A DNA stretch of 64,000 bases, from positions 26,949-90,948 of the forward strand of contig CAZMEV010000002.1 of assembly GCA_964565375.1 (NCBI GenBank), given 5' to 3'. The DNA comes from SLAN01 sp964565375. GTDB taxonomy: Bacteria; Spirochaetota; Spirochaetia; DSM-27196; SKKC01. How positions within the stretch are numbered: position 1 is the first letter of the stretch; each line of letters starts with the position of its first letter. Of this stretch, positions 26,259-33,922 are shown in pieces. The notes below the pieces were generated by a model. It searched no databases and was not told where the DNA came from. It was given only the letters and a program-made list of their open reading frames with translations. The translations under genes and the position numbers were made by a program.

Positions 26259-26289
26259 CGTTGGCAAACGCCAACGCTCGCCTTATATT
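26259..26289 (+). promoter_or_regulatory. Rhodopsin-gene promoter with a palindrome over the -35 box
   Basis: TTGGCA (26261-26266) and TATATT (26284-26289) are exactly 17 bp apart. The -35 lies inside a perfect inverted repeat CGTTGGC-AAAC-GCCAACG (26259-26276). The ATG at 26296 is 6 nt after the -10 box, at the expected transcript start. The palindrome could be an operator, or partly a 3' hairpin of metZ; it has no U-tract. Confidence 0.65.
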
Positions 26290-26295
26290 GGGGAT

Positions 26296-26931
26296 ATGGC
26301 AAGCGCTGCAATCGCCGGAATGGTACTCTTCGTCCTGTCGTCGGTGTATTTCGCAATAACGTGGAAGCGCGATTTCAACACTGCGCTCCTCGTCAGCGTG
26401 GTGACCCTTCTTTCGTACGTGCTCCTGCTTGAAGGATCGTTCGCTACCATATCGCCCGACGGACAACCACAATTCTTTCCACGATGGATTCTGTACGGCG
26501 TAAGTCACGCGCTTATCGCCTACCAGATGACACGCCTCCTGGGAAAACGCCGGGAAGAGCGCGCATTTCTGATCTTTCTCATTACGGTCGTCATGGCAAC
26601 CTTCGCACTCGCCTCGCATTTTCGCGGGGAGTGGATGACCGCATTTTTCGTTATCGGGGCAATCCTGCACATTGGCTTTGCCGGTCGCATGCTTCGCACT
26701 GTTTCTGAGTATCGCGGTGTCGTGGCCAACTATCTGTGGCTCGGCTGGAGCGCCTTTCCAATCGTGTTTCTGATCTCACCGGAAGGTATCGCGGCGGTCA
26801 GCATCACGATAGCAGCCTGGCTCTACCTGCTCTTCGACGTAATCACGAAGATTGTTTTTTATATTGATGTTTCCCGCCGGCTGCGGCATCACCCGGAACC
26901 CGGAAGCCATCACAACCAGACGCAGCCGTAG
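26296..26931 (+). CDS. Divergent microbial (type 1) rhodopsin
   Basis: 211 aa from the ATG at 26296; a GTG 42 nt upstream lies before the promoter and is rejected. Seven hydrophobic helices. Helix F reads LGWSAFPIVFLISPEG (W151, P155), matching bacteriorhodopsin WSAYPVVWLIGSEG. Helix G reads LLFDVITKIVFYID, with K185 at the retinal Schiff-base position (K216) and D181 at the D212 position. Helix C reads PRWILYGVSHALIAYQM: R63 matches R82, but the D85, T89 and D96 positions are L66, S70 and Q77. It therefore should bind retinal but lacks the usual proton acceptor and donor, so ordinary proton pumping is unlikely; a sensor, another transport mode or a non-photic role is possible. No retinal-synthesis or transducer gene is nearby. 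The His-rich C-terminal tail is cytoplasmic by analogy. Confidence 0.8.
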   Translation: MASAAIAGMVLFVLSSVYFAITWKRDFNTALLVSVVTLLSYVLLLEGSFATISPDGQPQFFPRWILYGVSHALIAYQMTRLLGKRREERAFLIFLITVVMATFALASHFRGEWMTAFFVIGAILHIGFAGRMLRTVSEYRGVVANYLWLGWSAFPIVFLISPEGIAAVSITIAAWLYLLFDVITKIVFYIDVSRRLRHHPEPGSHHNQTQP

Positions 26932-26971
26932 CGCGTCTGATAAGAGAATGGCCGGCCGAACGGTCGCCGGC

Positions 26972-27172
26972 CCGCCACCGCGTTGCCCGGATGCCGCCAC
27001 CGCGNNNNNNNNNNNNNNNNNNNNNNNNNNNNNNNNNNNNNNNNNNNNNNNNNNNNNNNNNNNNNNNNNNNNNNNNNNNNNNNNNNNNNNNNNNNNNNNN
27101 NNNNCCGCCACCGCGTTGCCCGGATGCCGCCACCGCGCTCCCTGGATGCCGCCACCGGTGAGTTGCCCGGAT
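26972..27172. repeat. 22-bp intergenic tandem repeat array containing an assembly gap
   Basis: The unit CCGCCACCGCGTTGCCCGGATG starts at 26972, 26994, 27105, 27127 and 27149, 22 bp apart on each side of a 100-N gap, with a degenerate last copy running to about 27172. It fills the spacer between the convergent rhodopsin and amylase genes. Confidence 0.9.
27005..27104. other. Assembly gap (100 N)
   Basis: Exactly 100 Ns inside the 22-bp repeat array; real length unknown. Confidence 0.95.
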
Positions 27173-27193
27173 ACCGCGCCCGGTGCGTCGCCT

Positions 27194-29014
27194 TCAGCCT
27201 GCGAACACCGCTGCCTGACGCGGGCCCAGCGAAAAACCGATGAACACCCCGGATTCAAACGTGAAAGACCCCGATCCGAATACCGCTTCGTGCGTGCTGT
27301 ACGCGGGCCGCTTCGCGTCACCCGGCAGGGCGGCAAGAACCTCCGAAACATCAATCTCACCACGCCACTCAGAATCGCCGGCGTTAAAGAGGACCACCGC
27401 CCAGCTTTCCGGGTGGCTCCGCAGAAAGCCGTATACGCTTCCCCGCGCGATGAGCGTGTGATGGCTGCCCCGGCGGAGTGCTTCGCAGCGATGCCGAAGC
27501 GAAATAAGCTCGCGTATGTACTCAAGCAGATCCTCGTCGAACGATGAGCGATCCTCCGGAAAGGTGCGGCGACACTCAGGGTCCGACCCGCCGGTCATGC
27601 CGATTTCGTCGCCGTAGTATATACAGGGAGCACCTTCGATCGTCATCTGAAAGGCGGTTGCAAGCCGGAACGCCGATTTGTCTTCAGAGACAACAGTGAG
27701 AAAGCGCGGCTCGTCGTGGCTCGAAAGAAGATTCAGCTGGGCCCGGGTGATCTCTTCGGGATAGCGGGTGCGAAGCTCCTCGAATTCCGCTTCGAACCTC
27801 TCCGCGTCGGCGGGTTCGAGCTTGTGCCCGCCGGGGGAATCGTGCTCGGGATCAATGGTACGACCGCCGAAGAAGCGATAACACAGGCGATTGAATACGT
27901 AGTTCATGACTGCGTCGAACTGATCACCGGAGAGCCAGCGTTCAGCGTAGGTCCAGATTTCGCCCACAATGTAGGCGTCCGGATTTACCGCCTTAACCCG
28001 GCGCCGGAACTCGCGCCAGAACGCATCATCATCGATCTCTTCGGGCACATCCAGACGCCAGCCGTCGATTCCGCGCTGCACCCAGTACTCGGCAACCGAG
28101 AGCAGAAACTCCCGCACCGCCGGGGTGTCGGTGTTGAACTTCGGGAGCGCCGGGATATCCCACCATGCGTGATATCCGTAGCGATCCTTCGATCCTCCGT
28201 CCCTGATGGTAAGGCCGGTGTCATTCTCAAGACTCGCGGCATTCGGGTGATCGTCCGGCGCCCCGGCCTGGCCGCTCGCGGCATTCGGGTGATCGTCCGG
28301 CGCCCCGGCCTGGCTGCTCGCAGCATTCGGGTGATCGTCCGGCGCCCCGGCCTGGCTGCTCGCAGCATTCGGGTGATCGTCCGGCGCCCCGGCCTGGCTG
28401 CTCGAGTCGCCGGCCGGAGCGCTCGAGTCGCCGGTCTGACCGGCGCCTGTTGTCCCGGAGGCTTCCCCGTTTTCCTGCCCGGCGCCGCGCAGTTGTTCGC
28501 GATGGAGCCGCGGTTCGGGATAGGCGTCGGGGCCGACCCCCGGGGCAAGCGTTTCGTGATCAAAGTAGAACCAGTCGAGATAGGGCGAAGACGAACCGTT
28601 TTCCATTGTCTGCTGAAACTCGTAGAACCCGCGGGAGGAATGGTTGAACACCCCGTCGAGCACAACCTTAATTCCACGTTCATGTGCGGCGGCAAGCATC
28701 TCTTCGAATGCCTCGTCACCACCGAGAATCGGGTCAACACGGTAGTAATCCTGGGTATGATAGCGATGGTTCGATGCCGACTGAAATATGGGATTAAAGT
28801 AGATCGCGGTAATTCCGAGGCGTTTCAGGTAGTCCATGTTCTCGGCTACCCCGTAGAGATCTCCCCCCTTGTAGCCGAATCTTGTCGGCTCGGAGTCCCA
28901 CGACTCAAGGCCTGAAGGCCGTCTGTGTTGCATGCGCTCACTGCGCGCAAAGCGCTCCGGAAAAATCTGATAAAAAACCGCGTCCTTGACCCACTCGGGT
29001 GTCCGTGCTTGCAT
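27194..29014 (-). CDS. GH13 alpha-amylase family enzyme (cyclomaltodextrinase/neopullulanase-like)
   Basis: 606 aa, no signal peptide, so probably cytoplasmic. GH13 motifs in order: DAVFYQIFPERFARS, GVFNHSSRGF (region I), GWRLDVPEE with nucleophile D322, VGEIW with acid/base E352, and SSHDEPR with D434. The start and the FGYKGGDLYGV motif resemble enzymes that break down cyclodextrins or maltodextrins. In domain B (residues about 205-261) is a low-complexity insertion of four near-identical 14-residue units (SSQAGAPDDHPNAA type), which lies away from the barrel core. No sugar transporter or regulator is next to it. The start ATG at 29014 has only a weak AGGG ahead. Confidence 0.92.
   Translation of the reverse strand: MQARTPEWVKDAVFYQIFPERFARSERMQHRRPSGLESWDSEPTRFGYKGGDLYGVAENMDYLKRLGITAIYFNPIFQSASNHRYHTQDYYRVDPILGGDEAFEEMLAAAHERGIKVVLDGVFNHSSRGFYEFQQTMENGSSSPYLDWFYFDHETLAPGVGPDAYPEPRLHREQLRGAGQENGEASGTTGAGQTGDSSAPAGDSSSQAGAPDDHPNAASSQAGAPDDHPNAASSQAGAPDDHPNAASGQAGAPDDHPNAASLENDTGLTIRDGGSKDRYGYHAWWDIPALPKFNTDTPAVREFLLSVAEYWVQRGIDGWRLDVPEEIDDDAFWREFRRRVKAVNPDAYIVGEIWTYAERWLSGDQFDAVMNYVFNRLCYRFFGGRTIDPEHDSPGGHKLEPADAERFEAEFEELRTRYPEEITRAQLNLLSSHDEPRFLTVVSEDKSAFRLATAFQMTIEGAPCIYYGDEIGMTGGSDPECRRTFPEDRSSFDEDLLEYIRELISLRHRCEALRRGSHHTLIARGSVYGFLRSHPESWAVVLFNAGDSEWRGEIDVSEVLAALPGDAKRPAYSTHEAVFGSGSFTFESGVFIGFSLGPRQAAVFAG
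28233..28400 (-). repeat. In-frame 42-bp coding VNTR in the amylase gene
   Basis: Four consecutive units begin at 28233, 28275, 28317 and 28359, exactly 42 bp each, nearly identical, followed by a partial CTCGAGTCGC copy. On the coding strand each gives a 14-residue Gln/Ala/Gly/Pro/Asp/His unit. Because 42 is a multiple of three, copy-number change keeps the frame. Confidence 0.95.
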
Positions 29015-29153
29015 AAGGCCCTAACCTGACACGCGAATACTTCCATTGACAAGATCGGAGGAACATGTGCGAGCGGTTCGCGACGCGATGGAAGGGCGGA
29101 AGTGCTATGTCCGGATTGTATGTTGATGGTTTCCCCATTGAGGCCCGCGTCTC

Positions 29154-29945
29154 ATGATACCGCTTTTATATGTCCTCGTTGTGAGTGCGGCGGCATTCGT
29201 GCAGGGAACGGTCGGCTTCGCATTCGCGCTGCTCACCGTTCCGCTGTTGAGCCTTGTCGTCACACCCGGGGCGGCTACCGCACTCGGCGCAACGCTCGGC
29301 ACTGTGGTGGTAATCACCGGCGCAATCCTGCACCGGGATGAAATCCAGTGGGGCGGCATGCTCGCACTCACGGTGGTAGCCGTCGCGTTTCTCCCTGTCG
29401 GCGCGCTGTTCGTCGCGCGTGCGCCGGAGCCGATCGTTATCTCCCTGCTCGGGCTCGTAGCCCTTTCGGTCGGTCTCGATTCTCTGCAGAGGCTGTGGCG
29501 CTCGCGCAGGCGTGCAGCACACGCCGGTTCCTCTCCGGAGTCGCACCTACCGGACACGAAGCACTCGCGTCAGAAACGACGGCAGGGGCTGCTCGGAACA
29601 GCTGCCGCGGCGCTGTCCGGCGCCTTCGGAGGTGCATTCGCGACTCCCGGTCCACCGATGGTTGCATACCTCTACGCAACGACATCCGATCGCCGCCTGG
29701 CCAAAGCAAACCTGCAGGCGTTCTTTATTCTGATATCCCTGCTCACCGTTGCAACCCAGGTCGTCGTCGGCAACCTTACGACGGATCTGCTTCCCTTCGC
29801 ACTGCTTACCGCGCCCCCGGTTGCCCTTTCGACCGCCCTCGGCGTATACGTCTCGCGGCGCCTCAATACAATGCGGCTGCGGCTGGCCACCGACCTCGCG
29901 CTTGTCGGCCTCGGGATTGCGCTCATAATTCGTGCCGCCGGTTGA
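29154..29945 (+). CDS. TauE/SafE-type (TSUP) permease
   Basis: 263 aa, seven to eight hydrophobic segments in two repeats: VLVVSAAAFVQGTVGFAFALLTVPLL at the start and LSGAFGGAFATPGPPMVAYLYA after a basic central loop (RRRAAHAGSSPESHLPDTKHSRQKRR). These G-F-G/G-x-P motifs are typical of TauE/SafE proteins, which export or import sulfite, sulfoacetate or other small anions. The substrate cannot be told. The ATG has no evident Shine-Dalgarno site, and the 139 bp upstream hold no other gene. Confidence 0.85.
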   Translation: MIPLLYVLVVSAAAFVQGTVGFAFALLTVPLLSLVVTPGAATALGATLGTVVVITGAILHRDEIQWGGMLALTVVAVAFLPVGALFVARAPEPIVISLLGLVALSVGLDSLQRLWRSRRRAAHAGSSPESHLPDTKHSRQKRRQGLLGTAAAALSGAFGGAFATPGPPMVAYLYATTSDRRLAKANLQAFFILISLLTVATQVVVGNLTTDLLPFALLTAPPVALSTALGVYVSRRLNTMRLRLATDLALVGLGIALIIRAAG

Positions 29946-30035
29946 ACGCTCTTCGGCTTTATGCGGTTACCGGCTCGCCGCGCGGCACGGGCGCGGTAGC
30001 GGCGGGCAGCTCCTGTCTGCTACACTCGCGAGCCT

Positions 30036-30956
30036 ATGGCGAAATGGATTGGAGCGCACGTAAGCGCATCCGGCGGCGTATATAACGCCCCGATTAACGC
30101 GCGGGAAATACAGGCTACCGCCGTTGGCATGTTTACCAAAAACCAGATGCAGTGGAAGGCGAAAGCGTACACACAGAAAGTCATTGACCGCTTTCACGAA
30201 GAACTTGCAGCCGGAGGCTATACCGGAGCGCAGGTCCTGCCCCATGCAACGTATCTCATTAATCTTGGATCACCCGCCGATGAAACGCGGGATAAATCGA
30301 TCGCTGCAATTACCGATGAACTCACCCGCTGCGAGCAGCTCGGTGTGCCCTATCTGAACTTCCATCCAGGAAGCTCGAAGGGAGAAATCGGGCACGAGGA
30401 GTGTCTTGACCGTATTGCCGACGGAATGAACCAGGCCTTATCGGATACCGAATCGGCTGTTCTCGTACTTGAAAACACCGCCGGTGCCGGAAGCACGAAG
30501 GGACGGACCGTGGAGGAACTCGCTGCAATTATGGAGCGGGTAACAGACACATCGCGTGTCGGTATCTGCATTGATACATGTCACGCCTTTGCAGCCGGTC
30601 ACCCGATACATACCGAAGACGGCTGGAATGCACTTCTCGAAGAAATCGACCGCCGTATCGGGCTTCGCTACCTTGTAGGCCTGCATCTAAACGATTCAAA
30701 GACCGAGTTCGAAAGCAACAAGGACCGTCATGCGCCGATCGGCGCCGGCCACATCGGGCTCGAGGGGTTCGTTCATATTGTGCGTGACAGCCGCAGTGAC
30801 GACATGCCCATGATCCTCGAAACGCCACAACCGGAAAAATGGGCGGATGAAATCAGGCTGCTTACCGCGATCGCCGAGGGAACGCCCCCGGAGGAAGCAA
30901 TTGCAACGGTAGAGGGTCGCGCCGGAAGGCCTGAAACCGGGCAGTCCCGTCAATGA
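30036..30956 (+). CDS. nfo: Endonuclease IV (deoxyribonuclease IV)
   Basis: 306 aa. Zinc-binding and catalytic motifs of endonuclease IV are all visible: IGAHVSASGG, LNFHPGSSKGE, VLENTAGAGSTKG, GICIDTCHAFAAG, GLHLNDSK, DRHAPIGAGHIG and ILETP. It cuts DNA 5' to abasic sites in base-excision repair. A TACACT box (30021-30026) lies 9 nt before the ATG without a Shine-Dalgarno site, so the mRNA may be leaderless. Its stop overlaps the GNAT gene start (ATGA). Confidence 0.95.
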   Translation: MAKWIGAHVSASGGVYNAPINAREIQATAVGMFTKNQMQWKAKAYTQKVIDRFHEELAAGGYTGAQVLPHATYLINLGSPADETRDKSIAAITDELTRCEQLGVPYLNFHPGSSKGEIGHEECLDRIADGMNQALSDTESAVLVLENTAGAGSTKGRTVEELAAIMERVTDTSRVGICIDTCHAFAAGHPIHTEDGWNALLEEIDRRIGLRYLVGLHLNDSKTEFESNKDRHAPIGAGHIGLEGFVHIVRDSRSDDMPMILETPQPEKWADEIRLLTAIAEGTPPEEAIATVEGRAGRPETGQSRQ

Positions 30957-31726
30957 CCTCCTTTGAAATATCCGACCGGTCGGTCATCGAATCGGTACTC
31001 CGCCGGGATGTCGGGCGGCACATCTACGAACTCGGCGACCTCGACGACTTCTTCTGGCCGTACACGCGCTGGTACGGAACCGGCACGCCGGATGCTCCCG
31101 AAGCTGTGATACTCGAATACCGGGGAGGAGAGACTCCCGCCGTCCTTGCGCTCTCTTCGCGGACGCAGGCGCTGTCCCGGCTGCTGCACGAAATCTCCGA
31201 TGCGTTGCCGGACCGCTTCTTCATGCACGTTAGCCCCGCCTGTTGTGACTCGCTTGGAAACAGTCGCGAACGAACCTTTCGCGGCAGACAGCTGAAGATG
31301 GTGCTCAAGCAGATGCCACCCCGGTCCACCGGGATACCGGCGGTTGCACTCGACCCACAGAACCTGGAGGAACTGTCCGAGCTTTACGCTGTGAGTTATC
31401 CAGATAACTGGTTCGACCCGCGCATGCTTGAGACCGGCTTTTACTTCGGGATCCGCCGTAACGCGCGTCTGGTGAGCGTCGCGGGCGTTCACGCCGTTTC
31501 CCCTTCGTACGGGGTCGCGGCTATCGGCAACGTGGCAACGCATCCTGACTATCGCAACCACGGACTTGGACGCTGTGCCACGCAGGCGCTTATTCAGGCA
31601 CTTGCAACGACCGTTGATAATATCGGGTTGAACGTGAGCGCCCACAATCCTGCAGCCATCCGCGCCTACAACGGGCTCGGCTTCCACACGGTATGTGAGT
31701 TCGAAGAATGGCAAATAAGCCGTTAA
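30953..31726 (+). CDS. GNAT-family N-acetyltransferase
   Basis: 257 aa. The C-terminal half is a GNAT fold: AAIGNVATHPDYRNHGLGRCATQALIQAL is the acetyl-CoA binding motif A, followed by LNVSAHNPAAIRAYNGLGFHTVCEFEEW (motif B). The N-terminal half (about 130 aa) is a second, degenerate GNAT-like region, as in FR47-like proteins. The acceptor is unknown. The start overlaps nfo by four bases, so both are translated from one message. The last four bases overlap the convergent thioredoxin gene. Confidence 0.85.
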   Translation: MTSFEISDRSVIESVLRRDVGRHIYELGDLDDFFWPYTRWYGTGTPDAPEAVILEYRGGETPAVLALSSRTQALSRLLHEISDALPDRFFMHVSPACCDSLGNSRERTFRGRQLKMVLKQMPPRSTGIPAVALDPQNLEELSELYAVSYPDNWFDPRMLETGFYFGIRRNARLVSVAGVHAVSPSYGVAAIGNVATHPDYRNHGLGRCATQALIQALATTVDNIGLNVSAHNPAAIRAYNGLGFHTVCEFEEWQISR

Positions 31727-32049
31727 GCACCTATACCCCGTTGCTTCAATTCAGCGAGCAGGCGCCTGCGACTGAGCGGGCCACGGCTGACGGTTGTTGA
31801 CGCGTCGTCTCGAATGACCAGTGTTGTCGGAACAGCGGTAATGCGAAAGCGCTCGGCAAGTTCAGGAAGCTCATCGGTATCTATAATGACCGGGCGCACC
31901 GACTCGCCGAGGTGCGAGACCACGTCCTGGAACACGGGCTCGAATACCTCGCACGATCCGCACCACCCGGCGGTAAACAAGGCGAGGACCGGCACGCCAC
32001 CCTCGAGCGCGCTCTGAACATCAGCCTCAAAAAATTCCGACTCTCTCAT
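31723..32049 (-). CDS. Thioredoxin-fold protein
   Basis: 108 aa, the usual thioredoxin size. The active site is WCGSC (C30, C33), a variant of WCGPC, and the cis-proline motif is RITAVPTTLVI. A reducing or disulfide-exchange role in the cytoplasm is expected, since no signal peptide is seen. It follows the SDR gene by 28 nt and probably belongs to the EamA-SDR operon. It overlaps the convergent GNAT gene by four bases at its 3' end. Confidence 0.88.
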   Translation of the reverse strand: MRESEFFEADVQSALEGGVPVLALFTAGWCGSCEVFEPVFQDVVSHLGESVRPVIIDTDELPELAERFRITAVPTTLVIRDDASTTVSRGPLSRRRLLAELKQRGIGA

Positions 32050-32077
32050 ACGCGTCTATCCGAAATGCCCCGTTACG

Positions 32078-32845
32078 CTACTCGCTATATACCATTTTCC
32101 GGACCATACCACCGTCGACTACAAGATTCTCCGCCGTTATGAAGCCGGCATCCGGCGATATGAGAAAGGCCACAGCTGCCCCTATGTCGCTTCCCATGCC
32201 AACTCGACCTGCCGCGTGCTGGCTGTGGTCCTGCTCGCGGAGCGTGACATGGTGTGCCTCGGATTGCGGACGAAGGTGGCTGACTTCAATCCACCCGGGA
32301 CTGATAGAGTTAACACGGACATCCGGGCCAAGGCTCATCGCAAGGGCATGGGTCAGCGAAAGAATGCCTCCCTTACTCGCCGCATACGGCTCGCCGTTCG
32401 GCTCGGACTGAAGCGCACGCGTACTCGCGATATTCACGATACTTCCCTTCGATGCCCGAAGATGCGCAACAGCGTGCTTGCTCATTACGAAGGCTCCGGT
32501 GAGGTTGGTGTCCACCACAGCACGCCAGGACTCGAGCGAAAGTTCCTCAACCGGCCCGTGCGACGGTTTGGCAATACCGGCGTTATTCACGAGCGCGTCG
32601 AGCCTGCCGAACCGCTCCACAATCTCATGTATACAGGCGGATGCTTCAGACTCTTCGCGTACGTCGACCTTGTGAAAGACGACCGGCACTTCACCGGCGA
32701 GCACCTCGGCGGCATCTTCTCCGGCGTCGGCATCCTTATCGCTGATTGTTACCTGCCAGCCCTTCGTAGTGAGCCAATGGGCAACGGCGAATCCGACGCC
32801 CCGGGCGGCGCCGGTGATATGAACTACGGGTCGGTCGTGCTGCAT
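32078..32845 (-). CDS. Short-chain dehydrogenase/reductase (SDR)
   Basis: 255 aa from the ATG at 32845, chosen because AGGGAGAG lies about 9 nt upstream; the frame is open to a TTG at 32869. Classical SDR: TGAARGVGFAVA for NAD(P) binding, NNAGIAKPSHG, the catalytic Ser in IVNIAST, YAASK (Tyr and Lys), and SISPGWIEV. The Asp at the end of strand 2 (VTISDKDADAG) suggests NAD rather than NADP. The substrate is unknown. It lies 20 nt after the EamA transporter stop, in the operon divergent from a LysR regulator. Confidence 0.9.
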   Translation of the reverse strand: MQHDRPVVHITGAARGVGFAVAHWLTTKGWQVTISDKDADAGEDAAEVLAGEVPVVFHKVDVREESEASACIHEIVERFGRLDALVNNAGIAKPSHGPVEELSLESWRAVVDTNLTGAFVMSKHAVAHLRASKGSIVNIASTRALQSEPNGEPYAASKGGILSLTHALAMSLGPDVRVNSISPGWIEVSHLRPQSEAHHVTLREQDHSQHAAGRVGMGSDIGAAVAFLISPDAGFITAENLVVDGGMVRKMVYSE

Positions 32846-32865
32846 GTATCCGCTCTCCCTGCGGA

Positions 32866-33825
32866 TCAAGCATAGGTCTGCTGAGCGTTTACCGCAAGGC
32901 GTCGTCTGTATCTCGAGAACGCAAACGCAACACCGGCGGCAACAACCACTGCCCCCGCAACCTCCGAGAGCAGTACCGGCGTGCCGAGCACCACTGCCTG
33001 CATTACAAGCGTGGCCGGCGGGGAGAAGTAGAATAAGCTCGATGTTTCGGCAGCGCTGCTTCTGCTGAGCACCGCCCAGAGCAGCGCGTAGGCGGCAAGC
33101 GAGGGAATATACGTTACCCAGGCCATAGCCGCGATAAAGCCCGCGTTAACCTGTACCGGGGCTGGGCGCACAACGAGCATAATCAGTCCGGCGGCTGCGC
33201 AGGCGCCAATTGACTGTACGAGCAGTGATTCCGCAGGGCGCAGTTCCGGTTCCCTGCGCCCTGAGCTTCTCGAGGAGCTTCTCGAGGAGCTTCTCGAAGA
33301 AGCCCGTTCGAGTATGACACTTGTGGTCATGGCAACAACCGAAATGACCGGAATAAGGTGGGCGGCAAGCGAGCCGCCGGCCGAAATCCCGTCCTGCACG
33401 GTTAATGCAACGCCGGCAAACGCTATCAGGAGCCCGGTCCAGACCCGGGGGTTGTTCGGCTCGCCAATGATAATCGGGGCGACAGCCGCGGTAAGAAGGG
33501 GTTGCGCGGCGTTAATGAGCGAGTTCGCGCCCGGTGACACACCGTACCGCTGCGCCTCGATAACCGCGTATAACCACACCGTATGGGCTATTACACCGAC
33601 AAGCGCCGCCCGTATGAGCCCTTTCCTGCGAGCTCTACACCAGGAGCGCGGATTCCACGTTCCACGGCGGAGTACCAGCATTGGTATCGCCAGCGAGACA
33701 GTCGCTGCAAGATACCTCCAGAAAAGAATGACGGAGGTGTGTGCCTGTGGGTACAGATAGTCGGCTGCGATGAAGCCACTGCTCCAGGCCAGAACGAACA
33801 GCACTTTATACAATCGAAGCTGCAT
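32866..33825 (-). CDS. EamA/DMT-family transporter with Ser/Arg-repeat loop
   Basis: 319 aa, about ten membrane helices in two EamA repeats (FVLAWSSGFIAADYLYPQAHTSVILFWRYLAAT; later SSAAETSSLFYFSPPATLVMQAVVLG). The central loop between the repeats holds SSRSSSRSSSRSS, coded by a 12-bp tandem repeat (about 33262-33300). Substrate unknown; family members export amino acids or related compounds. AAAGGAG precedes the ATG. It is divergent from lysR and heads an operon with the SDR and thioredoxin genes, so LysR is probably its regulator. Confidence 0.88.
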   Translation of the reverse strand: MQLRLYKVLFVLAWSSGFIAADYLYPQAHTSVILFWRYLAATVSLAIPMLVLRRGTWNPRSWCRARRKGLIRAALVGVIAHTVWLYAVIEAQRYGVSPGANSLINAAQPLLTAAVAPIIIGEPNNPRVWTGLLIAFAGVALTVQDGISAGGSLAAHLIPVISVVAMTTSVILERASSRSSSRSSSRSSGRREPELRPAESLLVQSIGACAAAGLIMLVVRPAPVQVNAGFIAAMAWVTYIPSLAAYALLWAVLSRSSAAETSSLFYFSPPATLVMQAVVLGTPVLLSEVAGAVVVAAGVAFAFSRYRRRLAVNAQQTYA

Positions 33826-33861
33826 CCCCGGCTCCTTTCTCCTTCCGGATTGCCGTATGGG

Positions 33862-33889
33862 TTGAACGTACCAGCGACACGCCTATATC
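33862..33889 (+). promoter_or_regulatory. Candidate lysR promoter
   Basis: TTGAAC (33862-33867) and TATATC (33884-33889) are 16 bp apart. A second consensus-like TATAAT (33901-33906) overlaps the first in-frame ATG at 33905. The 97-bp divergent region should also hold the LysR binding site; no single T-N11-A site stands out. Confidence 0.4.
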
Positions 33890-33922
33890 GAATAATGATT
33901 TATAATGCTATCCTGTATCACC

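Noticed and set aside
26254..26295. Upstream GTG start for the rhodopsin
   Set aside because: It lies before the predicted promoter and inside the metZ-rhodopsin spacer; the added residues are basic and not part of helix A.
27716..28915. 399-codon + strand frame
   Set aside because: Antisense to the GH13 enzyme; the repeats in it are the reverse of the coding VNTR.
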